Source: Bacillus shivajii
GTDB lineage: Bacteria; Bacillota; Bacilli; Bacillales; Salisediminibacteriaceae
NCBI RefSeq assembly: GCF_020519665.1
Contig: NZ_CP084703.1
Location: forward strand, 4,340,001-4,404,000
DNA: 64,000 nt
Direction: 5' to 3'
Position numbers and translations under genes: made by a program. The notes beneath the pieces are model-generated. The model did no database searches and was not told where the DNA came from. It saw only the letters and a program-made list of their open reading frames with translations. Shown here in pieces: positions 22,397 to 32,284 of the stretch (the first letter of the stretch is position 1; each line of letters starts with the position of its first letter).

Positions 22397-22411
22397 ATTT
22401 TTCAGAAAATA
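22397..22411. promoter_or_regulatory. CodY-binding box next to the ilv-leu promoter
   Basis: ATTTTTCAGAAAATA matches 13 of 15 positions of the CodY consensus AATTTTCWGAAAATT. It lies 4 bases upstream of the -35 box. This agrees with CodY control of ilv-leu in B. subtilis. Confidence 0.75.
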
Positions 22412-22535
22412 CAGATATTTTGAAAACGCTTTAATAACTTTACATCAACCATGTATCCGCTTTCACACACAACAAATAAAAAATTTTATTTATTTTCCTC
22501 GCTTTGTTTTACTTATTTTTATGGCGAAAATTCAA

Positions 22536-22565
22536 CAAAAAAAAAGACACTATGATAAGTGCCTT
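22536..22565 (-). terminator. Intrinsic terminator of ilvA
   Basis: Minus-strand stem aaggcact/agtgtctt (one G-U pair) with loop tatcat, followed by a T run. Confidence 0.75.
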
Positions 22566-22622
22566 TTCAACAAACATGATTGTATATTAATTCATTTTTA
22601 TGAATTTTTATTAGAAATCTTA

Positions 22623-23906
22623 TTAAATTAACATTTTAAACAAATCAGGGTCTTTATTTAACTCAATAAAGCTAAAGCCATTTTCCGTCATTCTATGAAT
22701 TAACGAATCATAATCACTTGGGTGTTTCAGTTCAATTCCGACAAGAACAGGCCCTTTTTCACGATTGTTTTTCTTTGTGTACTCAAATCGGGTTATGTCA
22801 TCAGTTTCTCCTAACACTTCAAGCATAAACATCCTTAAAGCACCAGCTCGTTGGGGAAAATTAACGATAAAATAATGCTTTAATCCTTCGTAAATTAATG
22901 AGCGCTCTTTCATTTCTTGCATACGATCAATATCATTGTTCCCACCACTTACGATACAAACGATATTTTTTCCTTTTATTTCGTCTTGATAAAAATCAAG
23001 TGCCGCTATTGATAATGCTCCTGCAGGTTCAGCAATGATCGCATTTTCATTATACAATTTCAAAATGGTCGTACAAACTTTCCCTTCTGGAACAAGGGTT
23101 ACTTCGTCAATGAGTTGCTGAAGAATTTCAAACGTATGGTCACCAACCCTTTTTACTGAAGCTCCATCCACAAATTTTTCAATTTTATCTAACGTAACAA
23201 CCTTTTTATTTCGTAAAGATTGCTTCATAGCTGGTGCCCCAGCTGGTTCAACACCAACTAGTTTTGTTTCTGGGCTCTTGTCTTTGAAATACGTTGCAAC
23301 ACCTTAGGCTAAACCTCCACCTCCGATCCCCATAAAAATATGGGAAATTGGCGCTTCCATATCTTCTAAAATTTCTAACCCGACTGTACCTTGACCAGCA
23401 ATTGTCCGTTTATCATCAAATGGATGAATAAACGTCATGTTCTCCTTTTCACATACTTTTTGTGCCTCCTGAAATGAGTCATCGAAAGTATCACCAATGA
23501 GGATGACTTCCGTCCAGTCCCCACCAAAGAAGCGCACTTGAGAGATTTTTTGTCTTGGCGTTGTAGTAGGCATAAAGATTTTCCCTTTAATGTTTAGTTT
23601 ATTACATGAATAAGCGACTCCTTGTGCATGATTCCCAGCACTTGCACAAACGACTCCTTGATTTTGTTGTCCTGTCGATAAACTTTTTATGAAATTGTAT
23701 GCCCCTCTTATTTTAAACGAACGAACTGGCTGCAAATCTTCCCGCTTAATATATACGTTACAACCATAGCGGCTTGAAAGAACTTCATCTTTTTGGAGCG
23801 GTGTATGAACCGCAACCTCATGAACCACTTTTTTCGCACTTGTAATATCCTTGGCTGTTACTGTTCTTGTTCGTTTTTTCTCACTAGTCGTTAATGTGTC
23901 ATTCAC
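22623..23906 (-). pseudogene. ilvA: Threonine dehydratase, interrupted by one in-frame stop codon
   Basis: PLP-dependent enzyme that makes 2-oxobutanoate for isoleucine. The N-terminal part (200 codons) has the PLP lysine in PVRSFKIRGAYNF and the glycine-rich GIGGGGLA. It is then cut by TAA at 23304-23306, and the same frame resumes with GVATYFKDKSPETKLVGVEP and runs through the C-terminal ACT-like domain to 22623. Families usually read GGGGLxSG here, so TCA to TAA is the simplest change. Without the stop the protein is about 427 aa, the normal IlvA length. GTG start with AAGGGGTGGG upstream. Recent nonsense mutation or sequence error are both possible. Confidence 0.85.
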
Positions 23907-24096
23907 GTTAATCCCACCCCTTAACTTTAATAATATTTGATTATTCTAAATTTTTAAGCCTTACTTTACCACAAAGTGTAAAAATAAGCGAACGGAATAT
24001 TAACACATTTTTCCGCAGGAGTCGTCGCATATCGCTCGACACACCCTAATCACATCAAATTTCGTTTTTTCTAACAACAAAGAACTTTGACATAGC

Positions 24097-24129
24097 CTTA
24101 TCAAAAGTAAATGATTTCCTTTTGATAAG
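24097..24129. repeat. Perfect inverted repeat upstream of the tct operon
   Basis: Arms cttatcaaaag and cttttgataag (11 bp) with an 11-base spacer and no T run on either strand. It lies about 80 bases upstream of the tct -35 box, so it is more likely an operator than a terminator. Confidence 0.5.
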
Positions 24130-24208
24130 ATCCAAAAAAACATCAGAACAAAAAGAAAGTAAAAATGTAAAATCCCTAACTTTTAGAAAGATTTTTTCGC
24201 TTTAGTAA

Positions 24209-24237
24209 TTGACAGTGTAAAATAAATAACTTATAAT
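24209..24237 (+). promoter_or_regulatory. Sigma-A promoter of the tctCBA operon
   Basis: Consensus TTGACA (24209-24214), 17-base spacer and TATAAT (24232-24237). Confidence 0.85.
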
Positions 24238-24260
24238 TCTTGGAACCATTCAGATAATTC

Positions 24261-24304
24261 CTTCTTTTCGGAACTATTCAAAAGGATTTTCAAACGAAAA
24301 GAAG
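24261..24304 (+). other. Hairpin in the 5' leader of tctC
   Basis: Perfect 10-base arms cttcttttcg and cgaaaagaag enclose 24 bases and end just before the ribosome site (AAAGGAG). It could affect translation or RNA stability. Confidence 0.4.
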
Positions 24305-24323
24305 AAAAAAGGAGCGAAAAATA

Positions 24324-25298
24324 ATGAAGATGAAATTAAAATTGTTTACGATCATCTCAACCCTCTCCGTATTCGGCATGTTACTAAGTGGCTGTAATGA
24401 TTCAACAGAGGCTGTGAGCGATTTTCCTTCACGTGAAATTGAGATGATTATTCCGTGGTCACCGGGTGGAGGAAGTGACATTGAAGGAAGGCTTGTCACT
24501 GAGCATACACAGAAAAAGATCGATACGGATATTGTTGTTATTAACCTCCCTGGCGTTGGAGGGACGGTAGGATTAGAGGACCTTGAAGAGATGGACGCCA
24601 ATGGGTATAACCTTGGTCAAGTTCATGAAGGGTTGATTGTCGCTCACCATTCAGGTATTACTCCAATTAATTATGATGACTTTGAACCAATAGCATCTAT
24701 GTCATCATCTGATCAAATTTTAGCTATTTCTAGTGATTTAAACATTGATAGTTTAGAAGAGTTTGTTGAATATGGACAAAGTGAAGGAGTACGATTCGGA
24801 GGAACTGTATCTGGGATCCCTCGTGTTTGGATCGAACAAATAGGACAAACATTAGATATTAATTATAACCTTGTCGGTTACGAAGGATTAGCGGAAGCAA
24901 TTCAAGCATTAGCTGGGGGACACATAGATGCTGCGATCGTTGATTACTCTTCTGCTAGTGACTTCGTTAAATCTGGTGATATGAAATTTATAGCAGTTGG
25001 TACTGAAGATAGAGTTGAATCACTACCAGATGTCCCAACTTTTGTTGAGAGTGGCTATGATCTTTTAATGGGTATAAACAGAGGCTATGTTGCACCGAAA
25101 GGTACGCCGCAAGAGATCATTGATCAATTAGGTGAAGCATTAGAAGAGACAGCTAATGACCCTGAATATATTGAAGCTGTTAGAAATGTCGGGGCTGAAG
25201 TGAATTTCATGGGACCTAATGAGTATAAAGAACATTTAGAAACACAAGACTCCATTATTCGAGAGATTATTGAAGAAATTGGCGATGACATGTCGTAA
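24324..25298 (+). CDS. tctC: Tripartite tricarboxylate transporter substrate-binding lipoprotein (TctC/Bug family)
   Basis: Extracytoplasmic binding protein of a TTT-type secondary transporter. The 324-aa precursor has a lipoprotein signal peptide ending in LLSG-Cys24, followed by the Bug-family start FPSREIEMIIPWSPGGGSD. The mature part is rich in Asp and Glu, as often in alkaliphiles. The substrate cannot be read from the sequence; carboxylates such as citrate are common. It starts the tctC-tctB-tctA operon. Confidence 0.92.
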   Translation: MKMKLKLFTIISTLSVFGMLLSGCNDSTEAVSDFPSREIEMIIPWSPGGGSDIEGRLVTEHTQKKIDTDIVVINLPGVGGTVGLEDLEEMDANGYNLGQVHEGLIVAHHSGITPINYDDFEPIASMSSSDQILAISSDLNIDSLEEFVEYGQSEGVRFGGTVSGIPRVWIEQIGQTLDINYNLVGYEGLAEAIQALAGGHIDAAIVDYSSASDFVKSGDMKFIAVGTEDRVESLPDVPTFVESGYDLLMGINRGYVAPKGTPQEIIDQLGEALEETANDPEYIEAVRNVGAEVNFMGPNEYKEHLETQDSIIREIIEEIGDDMS

Positions 25299-25326
25299 TA
25301 TAGCTTCAAAGATGACACAAGTGTAG

Positions 25327-25353
25327 AAGGGGTCGATTTGTGGCCCCTTTTTT
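25327..25353 (+). terminator. Partial terminator between tctC and tctB
   Basis: Stem aaggggtc/ggcccctt (one wobble pair) followed by T. It lies inside the operon and may allow excess binding protein over the membrane subunits. Confidence 0.65.
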
Positions 25354-25410
25354 ACTCATTGTGCTCAATAAATGTCATAAAAGAACGGTCAACTGTCAGG
25401 GGGGATAACA

Positions 25411-25893
25411 ATGGGAGAACTACTAACTGGACTATTTCTATTCATCTTAAGTATCATTATTTATTTTCAATCTGGTGATTTTCCATCACTTAATGAAACA
25501 CATTTGAATGCTGGCTCATTCCCTAAGTTAATTGCTATGTTACTTGCACTATTATCACTTTTATTAATGATCAAAAAAGCAAAAGAGCTTATAAAAAAGA
25601 AAGCAGAACTTTCCGAGATGAACGTAAAAGACTATTTAAAAGAGCTGTTAATTGAATATAAACTCGTATTTTTTACATTAATTGTCTTGTTCTTATACAT
25701 TTCTATTATGCCATTTATCGGTTTTATTATCTCTACGATTATATTCATTATTGTCACTGGGCTAGTTATTAGTTCGAAGAAAAAGAAAGATTCAATCATC
25801 TTATCGGTTACAGCTGTAGTCATTACGCTTAGTGCCTATTTCTTTTTTCAAAATGTATTACATGTCAGATTCCCATCAGGTTTACTCTTCTAA
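25411..25893 (+). CDS. tctB: Tripartite tricarboxylate transporter small membrane subunit (TctB)
   Basis: A 160-aa membrane protein with four predicted spans. It begins with a hydrophobic helix and the motif YFQSGDFPSLNETHLNAGSFPK, as in DUF1468/TctB proteins, and has a basic loop near residues 55-75. It lies 27 bases before tctA. The ATG follows AGGGGGG. The sequence is poorly conserved, so the call leans on position and topology. Confidence 0.85.
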   Translation: MGELLTGLFLFILSIIIYFQSGDFPSLNETHLNAGSFPKLIAMLLALLSLLLMIKKAKELIKKKAELSEMNVKDYLKELLIEYKLVFFTLIVLFLYISIMPFIGFIISTIIFIIVTGLVISSKKKKDSIILSVTAVVITLSAYFFFQNVLHVRFPSGLLF

Positions 25894-25919
25894 CATCAAA
25901 GAGAAAGGGGGTTATTTCA

Positions 25920-27440
25920 TTGCTAGATCTTTTACTATTAGGGATATCTGAAATTTTTCAGATTCGTATATTGGTCATCATCTTTTTAGGGGTTGTTGTC
26001 GGTATATTAGCGGGGTTAATTCCTGGTTTTACTGTTGCTATGGCGATTGTTCTTACATTACCTCTTACATTCGGAATGGACCCTGTTGCTGGAGTAGCTG
26101 CGATGATCGGTGTTTTTGTTGGGGGAATGTCTGGTGGTCTTATTAGTGCAGCCTTACTAGGTATTCCAGGCACACCTTCTTCCATTGCTACAACATTTGA
26201 TGCGTATCCAATGGCGAAGAAAGGAGAGCCAGGAAAGGCGTTATCGATCGGAATTTGGGCTTCATTTTTAAGTTCGATTATTAGTTTATTCTTACTCGTT
26301 TCGATTGCACCACAAATTGCAAGGTTCGCTTTATTATTTGGTCCGTGGGAAATGTTTACATTAATTATTTTATCATTAACGATTATTGCAAGTGTCACAG
26401 GTGACTCGCTTGTTAAAGGATTAATTGCTGGCTTATTTGGACTACTAATTGCTACTGTTGGTGCGGATCCAATTGCTGGTATTGCACGCTACACATTTGA
26501 TTTACGAGCGCTCAGGGCTGGACTTCCGTTTCTCGTTGTACTAATTGGGATGTTTGCGATCTCCAGGTTACTCGTTTCGTTGGAACGTAAAGAGATGTTA
26601 AAAGATCAACAAGAACGTCAAGATGAGAAATTAAAGTCGATGAAGTTTGCGATGCAACCTTTACAAACATTAAAAATCGTCTTATCAAAGCCTGCTAACT
26701 TAATTGGATCCTCTGCAATTGGTTCGATCATTGGTGCCATTCCTGGTGCAGGTGGAAGTATTGCGAATATCGTAGCATACGACCAAGCAAAGAAATGGTC
26801 AAAAAAACCGAAAGAGTTTGGGACTGGCTGTGAAGATGGTGTTGTTGCTTCAGAAGCAGGTAACAACTCAACCGTCGGTGGGGATCTCATTCCAACGGTC
26901 GCGTTAGGAATACCAGGTTCTGCTGTTACCGCAGTGTTATTATCTGCTTTAATGGTACACGGAATTACACCTGGACCTTTACTCGTTGTTGAAGAACCAA
27001 ATGTGGTCGGTGGAATCTTTTTTGCCTTTTTCGTTGCTTCGTTTTGGATGTTAATTACACAGTTTTTAGGAATGCGCTATTTCATGAAAGTAACACAAGT
27101 TCCAACGCATATTTTAGTCCCAGTCATTTTAGTGTTATGTGTGATTGGTACGTTCGTCCTTAATAACCGTCATACAGACTTATATATACTCCTAGTAATG
27201 GGGATCATCGGTTATTTATTTACAAAGTATAAGTTCGCTTTAGCCCCAGCAATTATTGGTGTCATTCTTGGTCCTATTGCAGAGGTGAATTTACGTAGGT
27301 CATTTATGGCTGACCCTGATTGGACGCTATTTTTTACTCGACCGATCTCCTTAACCTTTTTAATCTTAACCGTTTTATCCATTTCGTTTACGATTTGGCA
27401 GACGAAACGATCGAATTCAAAATCGCAAATAAGTACGTAA
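25920..27440 (+). CDS. tctA: Tripartite tricarboxylate transporter large membrane subunit (TctA)
   Basis: A 506-aa membrane protein with about twelve spans. The family signatures GLIPGFTVAMA, GGMSGGLISAALLGIPGTPSS and a second glycine-rich repeat GAIPGAGGSIANIVAYDQAKK are all present. The TTG start at 25920 is preceded by GAAAGGGGG. It ends at a strong shared terminator. Confidence 0.95.
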   Translation: MLDLLLLGISEIFQIRILVIIFLGVVVGILAGLIPGFTVAMAIVLTLPLTFGMDPVAGVAAMIGVFVGGMSGGLISAALLGIPGTPSSIATTFDAYPMAKKGEPGKALSIGIWASFLSSIISLFLLVSIAPQIARFALLFGPWEMFTLIILSLTIIASVTGDSLVKGLIAGLFGLLIATVGADPIAGIARYTFDLRALRAGLPFLVVLIGMFAISRLLVSLERKEMLKDQQERQDEKLKSMKFAMQPLQTLKIVLSKPANLIGSSAIGSIIGAIPGAGGSIANIVAYDQAKKWSKKPKEFGTGCEDGVVASEAGNNSTVGGDLIPTVALGIPGSAVTAVLLSALMVHGITPGPLLVVEEPNVVGGIFFAFFVASFWMLITQFLGMRYFMKVTQVPTHILVPVILVLCVIGTFVLNNRHTDLYILLVMGIIGYLFTKYKFALAPAIIGVILGPIAEVNLRRSFMADPDWTLFFTRPISLTFLILTVLSISFTIWQTKRSNSKSQIST

Positions 27441-27490
27441 AAAAGGATGTTTTGGATGAGCAAATAGCTGGAGTCCAAAACATCCTTTTT
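27441..27490. terminator. Bidirectional terminator between tctA and the BCCT gene
   Basis: A 15-bp stem (aaggatgttttgga pairing with tccaaaacatcctt) has T-rich tails on both strands and lies between convergent genes. Confidence 0.9.
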
Positions 27491-27496
27491 CTATAT

Positions 27497-29044
27497 TTAA
27501 GCTGCGTCTTTTTTCGCTTTTTGAGAAACTAGCAAACCTTGCTCTCTTGCCATATTCCCTGCTACCTTTGGTGCGAGCCAAAGCATCGGGAGTAGTATGA
27601 GTGAAACTGGAACTGCTGTAAATACAATAAATGATTGCAGAGCACCAATGCTCCCTTCTCCAATATAGAGAAGGACTGATGCGACTGCTCCCATTATAAC
27701 AGCCCAAAATACACGTAGTGCACTTGATGGATTTCCTCCACCTGTAACCGCCATAGAAATTGTATAAGACATCGAATCACTTGTTGTTGCTACAAAGACG
27801 ATCGTTACAAGAAGGAATGCAGCTGCAAGTGCTGTACCAAATGGAATTTGCTCAACAATCGCTATCATTGCTGCTGGCATTCCACCTTCATCCAATGGAC
27901 CTGATACAGATCCAGCATTTTGTAATTCGTAAAATATTCCGGAGCCACCAACAACTGAGAACCAAAAGTTAGTCACAATAGGTGCAATAATAGCCACAGC
28001 TGTAACAAGCTCACGGATCGTTCTTCCTCTGGAAATTCGACTAATAAAGATCGCCATCATCGGACCATACCCGATAAACCAGCCCCAGAAGAAAATTGTC
28101 CAAAATGACAACCATTCTCCATCACCACGGTACAAGCTGTTTACAAAGAAATCTCTCATGTAAACACCAAAAGACCCAATAAATGAATCAAAAATAAAAG
28201 CTCCAGGTCCTAGTAAAAGAACGAGAACAACTAGAATAAATGTAAAAATAATATTGAAACGACTTAAAATTTGAATGCCGCGGTGAACACCAGTTACTGC
28301 AGAAATAGAAGCAATCGTAATAAGTCCTAAAATAATCAATAACTGTGTCATAAATGTATTAGGAATGCCAAACAAAGCATCCATACCATATGCAGCTTGA
28401 AGTCCTAGAAAACCAATCGGTCCAATTGTCCCAGCCGCTACAGCAATGATTGAAAAGGCATCGACACATGTACCAAAAATGCTTTTCTTCATAATCTTCT
28501 CGCCAAAAATCGGATACAACAGTGTACGTGGCTTAAGCGGCATACCTTTATGAAAGTGTCCGTACATCATAACTATGGCACTTAACGTTCCTAAAATTGC
28601 CCAAGCTAGAAATCCCCAATCTAAAAACGATTGTGTTAATGCAGGAACAATTGCTGCTTCCGTACCTGCCGTTACATCTCCATACATTGGTGGGGTTGAT
28701 AAAAAGTGGTACATCGGTTCTGCGGCAGCCCAAAAAACTCCACCACCTGCTAACAACGTACACATAATAATTGAAATCCATTTAAATGTACTAAACTCAG
28801 GTTTTTCAAGTTTTCCAAGTTTCACGTTTCCATATTTTGAAAAAGCGATGATGATTGCAATGATAAAAGTAAGTAACATTAACACTTGCCAAAGTGCACC
28901 GAAATAGGTGGTTGAAAACTGAAATGATTTATTTACTAAGTCACCAACAAAGCTTGCGTTGATAACAGATGCTAGGACAAAAGCTAGAAGTAGTCCCCCG
29001 CTTATGGCCATTACTGGCCAGTCAATTTTATTTTCTTGATTCAA
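27497..29044 (-). CDS. BCCT-family betaine/choline/carnitine transporter
   Basis: A 515-aa membrane protein with twelve spans. The BCCT core segment FWTIFFWGWFIGYGPMMAIF followed by SRISRGRTIREL is present. The GYGPM sequence differs from the usual betaine carriers and is nearer the CaiT-like branch, so the substrate (betaine, choline or a relative) is uncertain. The TTG start at 29044 follows AGGAGG by 6 bases; longer frames lack a site. Osmotic protection is the usual role. Confidence 0.9.
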   Translation of the reverse strand: MNQENKIDWPVMAISGGLLLAFVLASVINASFVGDLVNKSFQFSTTYFGALWQVLMLLTFIIAIIIAFSKYGNVKLGKLEKPEFSTFKWISIIMCTLLAGGGVFWAAAEPMYHFLSTPPMYGDVTAGTEAAIVPALTQSFLDWGFLAWAILGTLSAIVMMYGHFHKGMPLKPRTLLYPIFGEKIMKKSIFGTCVDAFSIIAVAAGTIGPIGFLGLQAAYGMDALFGIPNTFMTQLLIILGLITIASISAVTGVHRGIQILSRFNIIFTFILVVLVLLLGPGAFIFDSFIGSFGVYMRDFFVNSLYRGDGEWLSFWTIFFWGWFIGYGPMMAIFISRISRGRTIRELVTAVAIIAPIVTNFWFSVVGGSGIFYELQNAGSVSGPLDEGGMPAAMIAIVEQIPFGTALAAAFLLVTIVFVATTSDSMSYTISMAVTGGGNPSSALRVFWAVIMGAVASVLLYIGEGSIGALQSFIVFTAVPVSLILLPMLWLAPKVAGNMAREQGLLVSQKAKKDAA

Positions 29045-29298
29045 AATTAGCCTCCTAAAAATTAATGCATGGCTTCCACTTGTTTTGAAACCACATAAGC
29101 AACCATTATACCAAAGTGAAAACAAATAGCAATAAAACATTTATATATATATTATTGTTAATTTTCCCCGCTACAAGAAAGAGATGTCTACTGAAGGCCT
29201 GCCTTTTTGCTAATAGGTGAGCAATAATACCCTTTTCACTTGTTCATTAAAGTTCAATTTCAAGGTATGCATTAGCTCCTAATGCTTAAAAACAATCC

Positions 29299-29342
29299 AA
29301 AAAAAAGAAGCATACAATTGCCAATATGGCAACTTATGCTTC
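29299..29342 (-). terminator. Intrinsic terminator overlapping the mqo stop codon
   Basis: Stem gaagcata/tatgcttc with an inner stem ttgcca/tggcaa. A T run follows on the minus strand. The stem starts in the last codons of mqo. Confidence 0.85.
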
Positions 29343-30866
29343 CATTAACACACGAATTTTCCCTTTTTCTTTTACTTGTTTATTATCTGCTAAACCGAGC
29401 GCCTCTGCTGTTGTTGCATGAACTTCATCCAAAAGCTCTGGTTCTTCCAGTAATGAAGCGCCATAAGAAGGAATCATTTCTTTTATTTTTGGCTCCCATT
29501 CCTTCAAATACTCTGGGAAGCATTTTTCTATCACTTCAAGCATGACGTGAACAGCAGTTGAAGCACCAGGGGATGCTCCTAGCAATGCTGCGATGGAACC
29601 ATCAGCGGCACTAACAACTTCAGTACCAAATTGCAACGTTCCTTTTCCACCAGCTTCAGTATCTTTAATCACTTGCACACGTTGACCTGCTACGATTAAA
29701 TCCCAATCCTCACTTTTAGCGTTTGGGATAAACTCACGTAACTCTTCCATGCGCTTTTCTTTTGATAACATCACTTGCTGAATCAAATACTTTGTCAATG
29801 GAACGTTTTTTGCACCTGCTGCCATCATCGTTAAAAAGTTATCTGGTTTTACAGAAGTCAACAAATCGAACATTGAACCGTATTTTAAAAACTTCGGTGA
29901 AAATCCAGCAAATGGTCCAAATAACAACGCTTTTTCATTATCGATAAATCTTGTATCAAGATGCGGAACCGACATTGGCGGAGCACCAACCTTAGCTTTT
30001 CCGTACACTTTTGCATGATGCTGAGCGACAACATCTGGATTATTACATGCCATAAATATTCCGCTTACTGGGAATCCGCCGATATTTTTCCCTTCAGGAA
30101 TATCGGATTTTTGCAGTAAATGTAGGCTTCCTCCTCCACTTCCAATAAAGACAAATTTTGCCGTATGGTGTTCAACAGTACCATTATTTAGATTTTGTAC
30201 TTTCAATTCCCACAAGCCGTCCCTCGTACGTTTAAGATCGTTAACACTGTGCTTATAGTTTATGTCGACATTATTCATTTCTAAGTGATTAAACATCTTA
30301 CGCGTTAAGGCTCCAAAGTTGACATCGGTTCCTGAGTCAATTTTGGTTGCAGCTATTGGTTCATTCAACCCACGTTGTTGCATAATAAGCGGAATCCATT
30401 CCATCAGCTTTTCTGGGTCATCAGAAAATTCCATTCCTCGGAATAGTGGATTATTTGAAAGCGCTTCAAATCGATTCCATAAAAAATCTACATTTTGTTT
30501 CCCTTGTACTAGACTCATATGAGGTAATGGCTTGATAAATTCTTGTGGGTTATGTATCAGCCTACTGTTTACAAGGTAAGACCAAAACTGCATTGAAACT
30601 TGAAACTGTTCATTAATGTTTATAGCTTTACTAATATCTACAGATCCATCCGCGTTTTCAGGTGTGTAGTTTAGCTCACACAATGCGGCATGGCCTGTTC
30701 CTGCATTATTCCATTCGTTAGAGCTTTCCTCTCCTGCGATTGAAAGCTTCTCAAATACTTTAATATTCCAGTCTGGTACTAATTCTTTCAGAAGTGCCCC
30801 CAACGTCGCACTCATAATTCCCGCACCAACTAAGATAACATCTGATTTCGTTTGTTTGTTGCTCAT
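29334..30866 (-). CDS. mqo: Malate:quinone oxidoreductase
   Basis: FAD-dependent peripheral membrane enzyme oxidising malate to oxaloacetate with electrons passed to quinone. The 510-aa protein starts with the FAD-binding motif [17 protein letters not shown] and shows [19 protein letters not shown] and FLGxSPGAS-like ([16 protein letters not shown]) family blocks. The ATG follows AAGGAAGG. It is a single-gene unit with its own terminator. Confidence 0.96.
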   Translation of the reverse strand: MSNKQTKSDVILVGAGIMSATLGALLKELVPDWNIKVFEKLSIAGEESSNEWNNAGTGHAALCELNYTPENADGSVDISKAININEQFQVSMQFWSYLVNSRLIHNPQEFIKPLPHMSLVQGKQNVDFLWNRFEALSNNPLFRGMEFSDDPEKLMEWIPLIMQQRGLNEPIAATKIDSGTDVNFGALTRKMFNHLEMNNVDINYKHSVNDLKRTRDGLWELKVQNLNNGTVEHHTAKFVFIGSGGGSLHLLQKSDIPEGKNIGGFPVSGIFMACNNPDVVAQHHAKVYGKAKVGAPPMSVPHLDTRFIDNEKALLFGPFAGFSPKFLKYGSMFDLLTSVKPDNFLTMMAAGAKNVPLTKYLIQQVMLSKEKRMEELREFIPNAKSEDWDLIVAGQRVQVIKDTEAGGKGTLQFGTEVVSAADGSIAALLGASPGASTAVHVMLEVIEKCFPEYLKEWEPKIKEMIPSYGASLLEEPELLDEVHATTAEALGLADNKQVKEKGKIRVLMEA

Positions 30867-31324
30867 TTTAACCTTCCTTATACCCTAAAATTCTTAGAAA
30901 AATTCTAAGTACTCATGCACAGGCGTCACATTAAGCCAAGGCGCAACATAGCCATACTTCTTTTTTGGAACAATGATAAACTAATTATATTGTATCACCA
31001 TTGTTGGAAAATTAAAATATTATTTACAATTTATCGATAGTTAAAAGCTATTAAATTCTGTAAACTATGTTTTTACAATCCGTAAAAAACAAAAGCGTTT
31101 GCACCGATAATATAAAAAAACAAAGCCCTCATACACACAGTGCAGGACTTTTGGTTTTAGATGATAGACTTGTTCAATTTATTGGGTTTTCCCACGTATA
31201 TAAAAAAGTTATTTATGATACGATTCTACGTGATTTATTTAAATAAGCTTTTTGATTCGCTCTTTAAAATAAGGTATGTTTGATAGAAGAATAAACAATT
31301 ATTAAACGTAAGGTCGTGATTAAC
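30867..31324. other. Divergent intergenic region between mqo and the RluF-like gene
   Basis: Contains an inverted repeat CTTAGAA-aaa-TTCTAAG (30893-30909) near the mqo leader. A terminator-like hairpin (aaagccct/aggacttt, 31132-31151) has a T run on the minus strand. No gene was recognised. The repeat could be an operator or an RNA hairpin in the mqo leader. Confidence 0.4.
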
Positions 31325-32032
31325 ATGCGCATTAATAAGTATATTAGTGAAGCTGGAAAAGCATCTAGGCGAGGTGCGGACAAATTAATTACTGAAGGAA
31401 AAGTCAAAATCAATGGAAAACGTGCACAAATAGGTGATCAAGTCGAGCCTGGGGATGATGTCCTAGTAAATGGAGCACCGATTCGGGTGGCTAGAAATAA
31501 TGTCTATATTGCCTTAAATAAACCTGTAGGTATTACAAGTACAACAGAAAAGAAAGTGAAGGGTAATATTGTTGATTTAGTCAATCATCCATTAAGAATT
31601 TTTAATATAGGACGACTAGATAAAGATTCAGAAGGCTTAATACTCCTTACGAACGATGGCGACATTGTTAACGAAATTTTACGGTCGGAAAATAAGCATG
31701 AAAAGGAATATATCGTTTCAGTAGACAAGCCAATTACCCCCGAATTTTTGAAGAGAATGTCTGAAGGGGTAAAAATATTAGGTACAAAAACCCTTCCTTG
31801 CGAAGTGAATCAATTATCAAAATTCGAATTCCAAATCATTTTAACGCAGGGGTTAAATCGTCAAATTCGACGCATGTGCGAAGAGTTAGGCTACGAAGTC
31901 TATAGACTGCAAAGAACTCGGATCATGAATATCCATTTAGGGAATCTTCCCCCTGGACAATGGAGAGATTTATCAAAGAAAGAGCGCACACAATTATTTA
32001 GAGAGCTAAACTATGAACCAAAGGAATGGTAA
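31325..32032 (+). CDS. RluB/RluF-type 23S rRNA pseudouridine synthase
   Basis: A 235-aa protein with an N-terminal S4 RNA-binding domain ([20 protein letters not shown], about residues 1-60) and a catalytic domain with the active aspartate in [17 protein letters not shown]. The [15 protein letters not shown] motif is typical of the RsuA/RluB/E/F family. Sequence style ([16 protein letters not shown]) favours RluF. The ATG at 31325 is preferred over GTG 31316 by ribosome-site spacing. It is convergent to the native rlmH remnant at 32181-32200. Confidence 0.88.
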   Translation: MRINKYISEAGKASRRGADKLITEGKVKINGKRAQIGDQVEPGDDVLVNGAPIRVARNNVYIALNKPVGITSTTEKKVKGNIVDLVNHPLRIFNIGRLDKDSEGLILLTNDGDIVNEILRSENKHEKEYIVSVDKPITPEFLKRMSEGVKILGTKTLPCEVNQLSKFEFQIILTQGLNRQIRRMCEELGYEVYRLQRTRIMNIHLGNLPPGQWRDLSKKERTQLFRELNYEPKEW

Positions 32033-32191
32033 AGGCGGTTCTGTGAACTTGTTAGAGTTTTAAATTGATTTGGAGATAGGAGGGCAATGCATTCCTAAAT
32101 AAGCATGCCCTTCACTTACCCCTCTTGCTGAAAAAGTAATACTACCCAACCAATTTTTCTCATAATTTTAAAGTACCTCAATTACTTATGA

Positions 32192-32200
32192 TACGGTTCA
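32192..32200. repeat. Left attachment site (attL) of the rlmH-integrated element
   Basis: TACGGTTCA is repeated exactly at 58611-58619. Just left of it, 32181-32191 (attacttatga) holds the displaced 3' end of rlmH: on the minus strand GAACCGTATCATAAGTAA reads Glu-Pro-Tyr-His-Lys-stop. Confidence 0.9.
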
Positions 32201-32230
32201 CCGTACCTATTTTTAGGGTAAAATAAAAAT

Positions 32231-32277
32231 GCAAAGGGCAGAGACGAATACTACTGATTCGCTCACCTTTGCTTTTT
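32231..32277. terminator. Terminator at the end of the defence operon
   Basis: Stem gcaaagg/cctttgc with inner cgaat/attcg. T-rich on both sides. It serves the S8 peptidase gene, which ends at 32285 on the minus strand. Confidence 0.75.
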
Positions 32278-32284
32278 AACTCTA

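Noticed and set aside
25958-26398. Minus-strand frame of 146 codons
   Set aside because: Shadow of the highly conserved tctA gene; repetitive Ile/Pro/Thr composition.
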